Below are positions 6,302 to 6,705 of a stretch of DNA of 6,705 bases, piece by piece. Origin of the DNA: Caldilineae bacterium. GTDB lineage: Bacteria; Chloroflexota; Anaerolineae; J102. A program made the translations under genes and the position numbers. The notes beneath the pieces are model-generated. The model was given only the letters and a program-made list of their open reading frames with translations, had not been told where the DNA came from and did no database searches. The stretch is taken from positions 1 to 6,705 of the forward strand of contig DUEQ01000359.1 in NCBI GenBank assembly GCA_011192085.1. Reading direction: 5' to 3'. How positions within the stretch are numbered: position 1 is the stretch's first letter; every line of letters starts with the position of its first letter.

Positions 6302-6705
6302 ATGTTCAAACGAGACCCACGCCCCGAACGCGACCGCATTGACGTCCACATCGGCGAATCCGCCACCTTCTCCGGCGAGATCCGCAGCGAAGCCTCCGTG
6401 CGCATTGACGGCGTCATGAAGGAGGGGCGCATCGAGACCCTGAGCAACGTGATCATCGGCCCCAACGCCCGGGTCGAAGGGGATATCCAGGCCAAAACTG
6501 TTTCCGTGTCCGGAGCATATAAAGGCGATCTCACCGCGCAGCGCGTCGAATTGCTGGAAGGCGGACGCATGTGGGGGACTCTGCGCGTTGCATCCTTCCT
6601 TCTGGACGAGGGAGGATTCCTGCATGGCGAATTGATCATGCTCACCGAAGAGGCGCTCGAAAACCCCTTCGAGAATATGGAAGATGAGGCTCCGGCGACA
6701 GAAAC
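6302..6705 (+). CDS. Bactofilin (polymer-forming cytoskeletal protein), 3' truncated
   Basis: Bactofilins polymerise without nucleotide into filaments that act as scaffolds in cell shape, polarity or envelope assembly. 134 codons are visible before the right edge, with no stop reached. A short charged N-terminus (MFKRDPRPERDR) is followed at about 14-113 by the bactofilin beta-helix repeat pattern: IGESATFSGEIRSEASVRIDG, then VIIGPNARVEGDIQAKTVSVSG, then the turn GDLTAQRVELLEGGRMWG, ending in LDEGGFLHGELIM. The regular spacing of hydrophobic residues and glycines is typical of DUF583. The residues after about 115 are acidic (TEEALENPFENMEDEA) and probably form the disordered C-terminal tail, so the stop is likely just outside the window. 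No transmembrane segment is seen. The gene lies downstream of prs but beyond a likely terminator, so co-transcription is doubtful. Confidence 0.93.
   Translation, partial: MFKRDPRPERDRIDVHIGESATFSGEIRSEASVRIDGVMKEGRIETLSNVIIGPNARVEGDIQAKTVSVSGAYKGDLTAQRVELLEGGRMWGTLRVASFLLDEGGFLHGELIMLTEEALENPFENMEDEAPATE

Noticed and set aside
6259..6645. 128-codon minus-strand open frame at the right end
   Set aside because: It is antisense to the bactofilin gene, which has clear beta-helix repeats and a ribosome binding site.

Overview
The window reads as ordinary chromosomal DNA of a GC-rich bacterium. The gene set (a molybdenum hydroxylase large subunit, Lon, PRPP synthetase, a bactofilin) together with two decayed inverted-repeat elements of the 'gaagaacacgaag' and 'gaggtctgaggtc' types makes a Chloroflexota lineage (Anaerolineae/Caldilineae-like) my best guess. 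That assignment is an inference from general familiarity, not from a search. I found no phage, CRISPR, transposase or RNA gene, and no convincing new defence or metabolic system. The unusual material lies in the two gaps around prs and in the active site of Prs itself.

Layout. At 1-1951 (+) lies the C-terminal three quarters or more of a xanthine dehydrogenase/CO dehydrogenase-type molybdopterin subunit, cut off by the left edge. It converges on lon (2050-4539, -), and a perfect 12-bp hairpin with A and T tracts (2002-2040) sits between them as a bidirectional terminator. The 590-base gap from 4540 to 5129 holds several things in order: the lon Shine-Dalgarno and a likely lon promoter; three CATyAG boxes repeated every 11 bp; a broken C-terminal remnant of what looks like a DUF2207 membrane protein gene (-); a degenerate inverted-repeat element; and a clear sigma70-type promoter for prs. 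prs (5130-6086, +) encodes ribose-phosphate pyrophosphokinase. The 215-base gap after it holds a nested inverted repeat, whose inner 15-bp perfect stem is followed by a short T run and may terminate prs. A bactofilin gene starts at 6302 with a normal ribosome binding site and runs off the right edge.

How the genes fit together. They do not form one pathway. The molybdenum hydroxylase subunit is presumably the end of an operon whose FAD and iron-sulfur subunits would lie to the left, out of view. lon has its own promoter on the opposite strand. prs appears monocistronic, supplying PRPP for nucleotide, histidine and tryptophan synthesis. The bactofilin is a separate cytoskeletal gene. The two points most worth following are the phased repeats upstream of lon, which are well placed for an activator, and the one-residue-short PRPP-binding loop in Prs.
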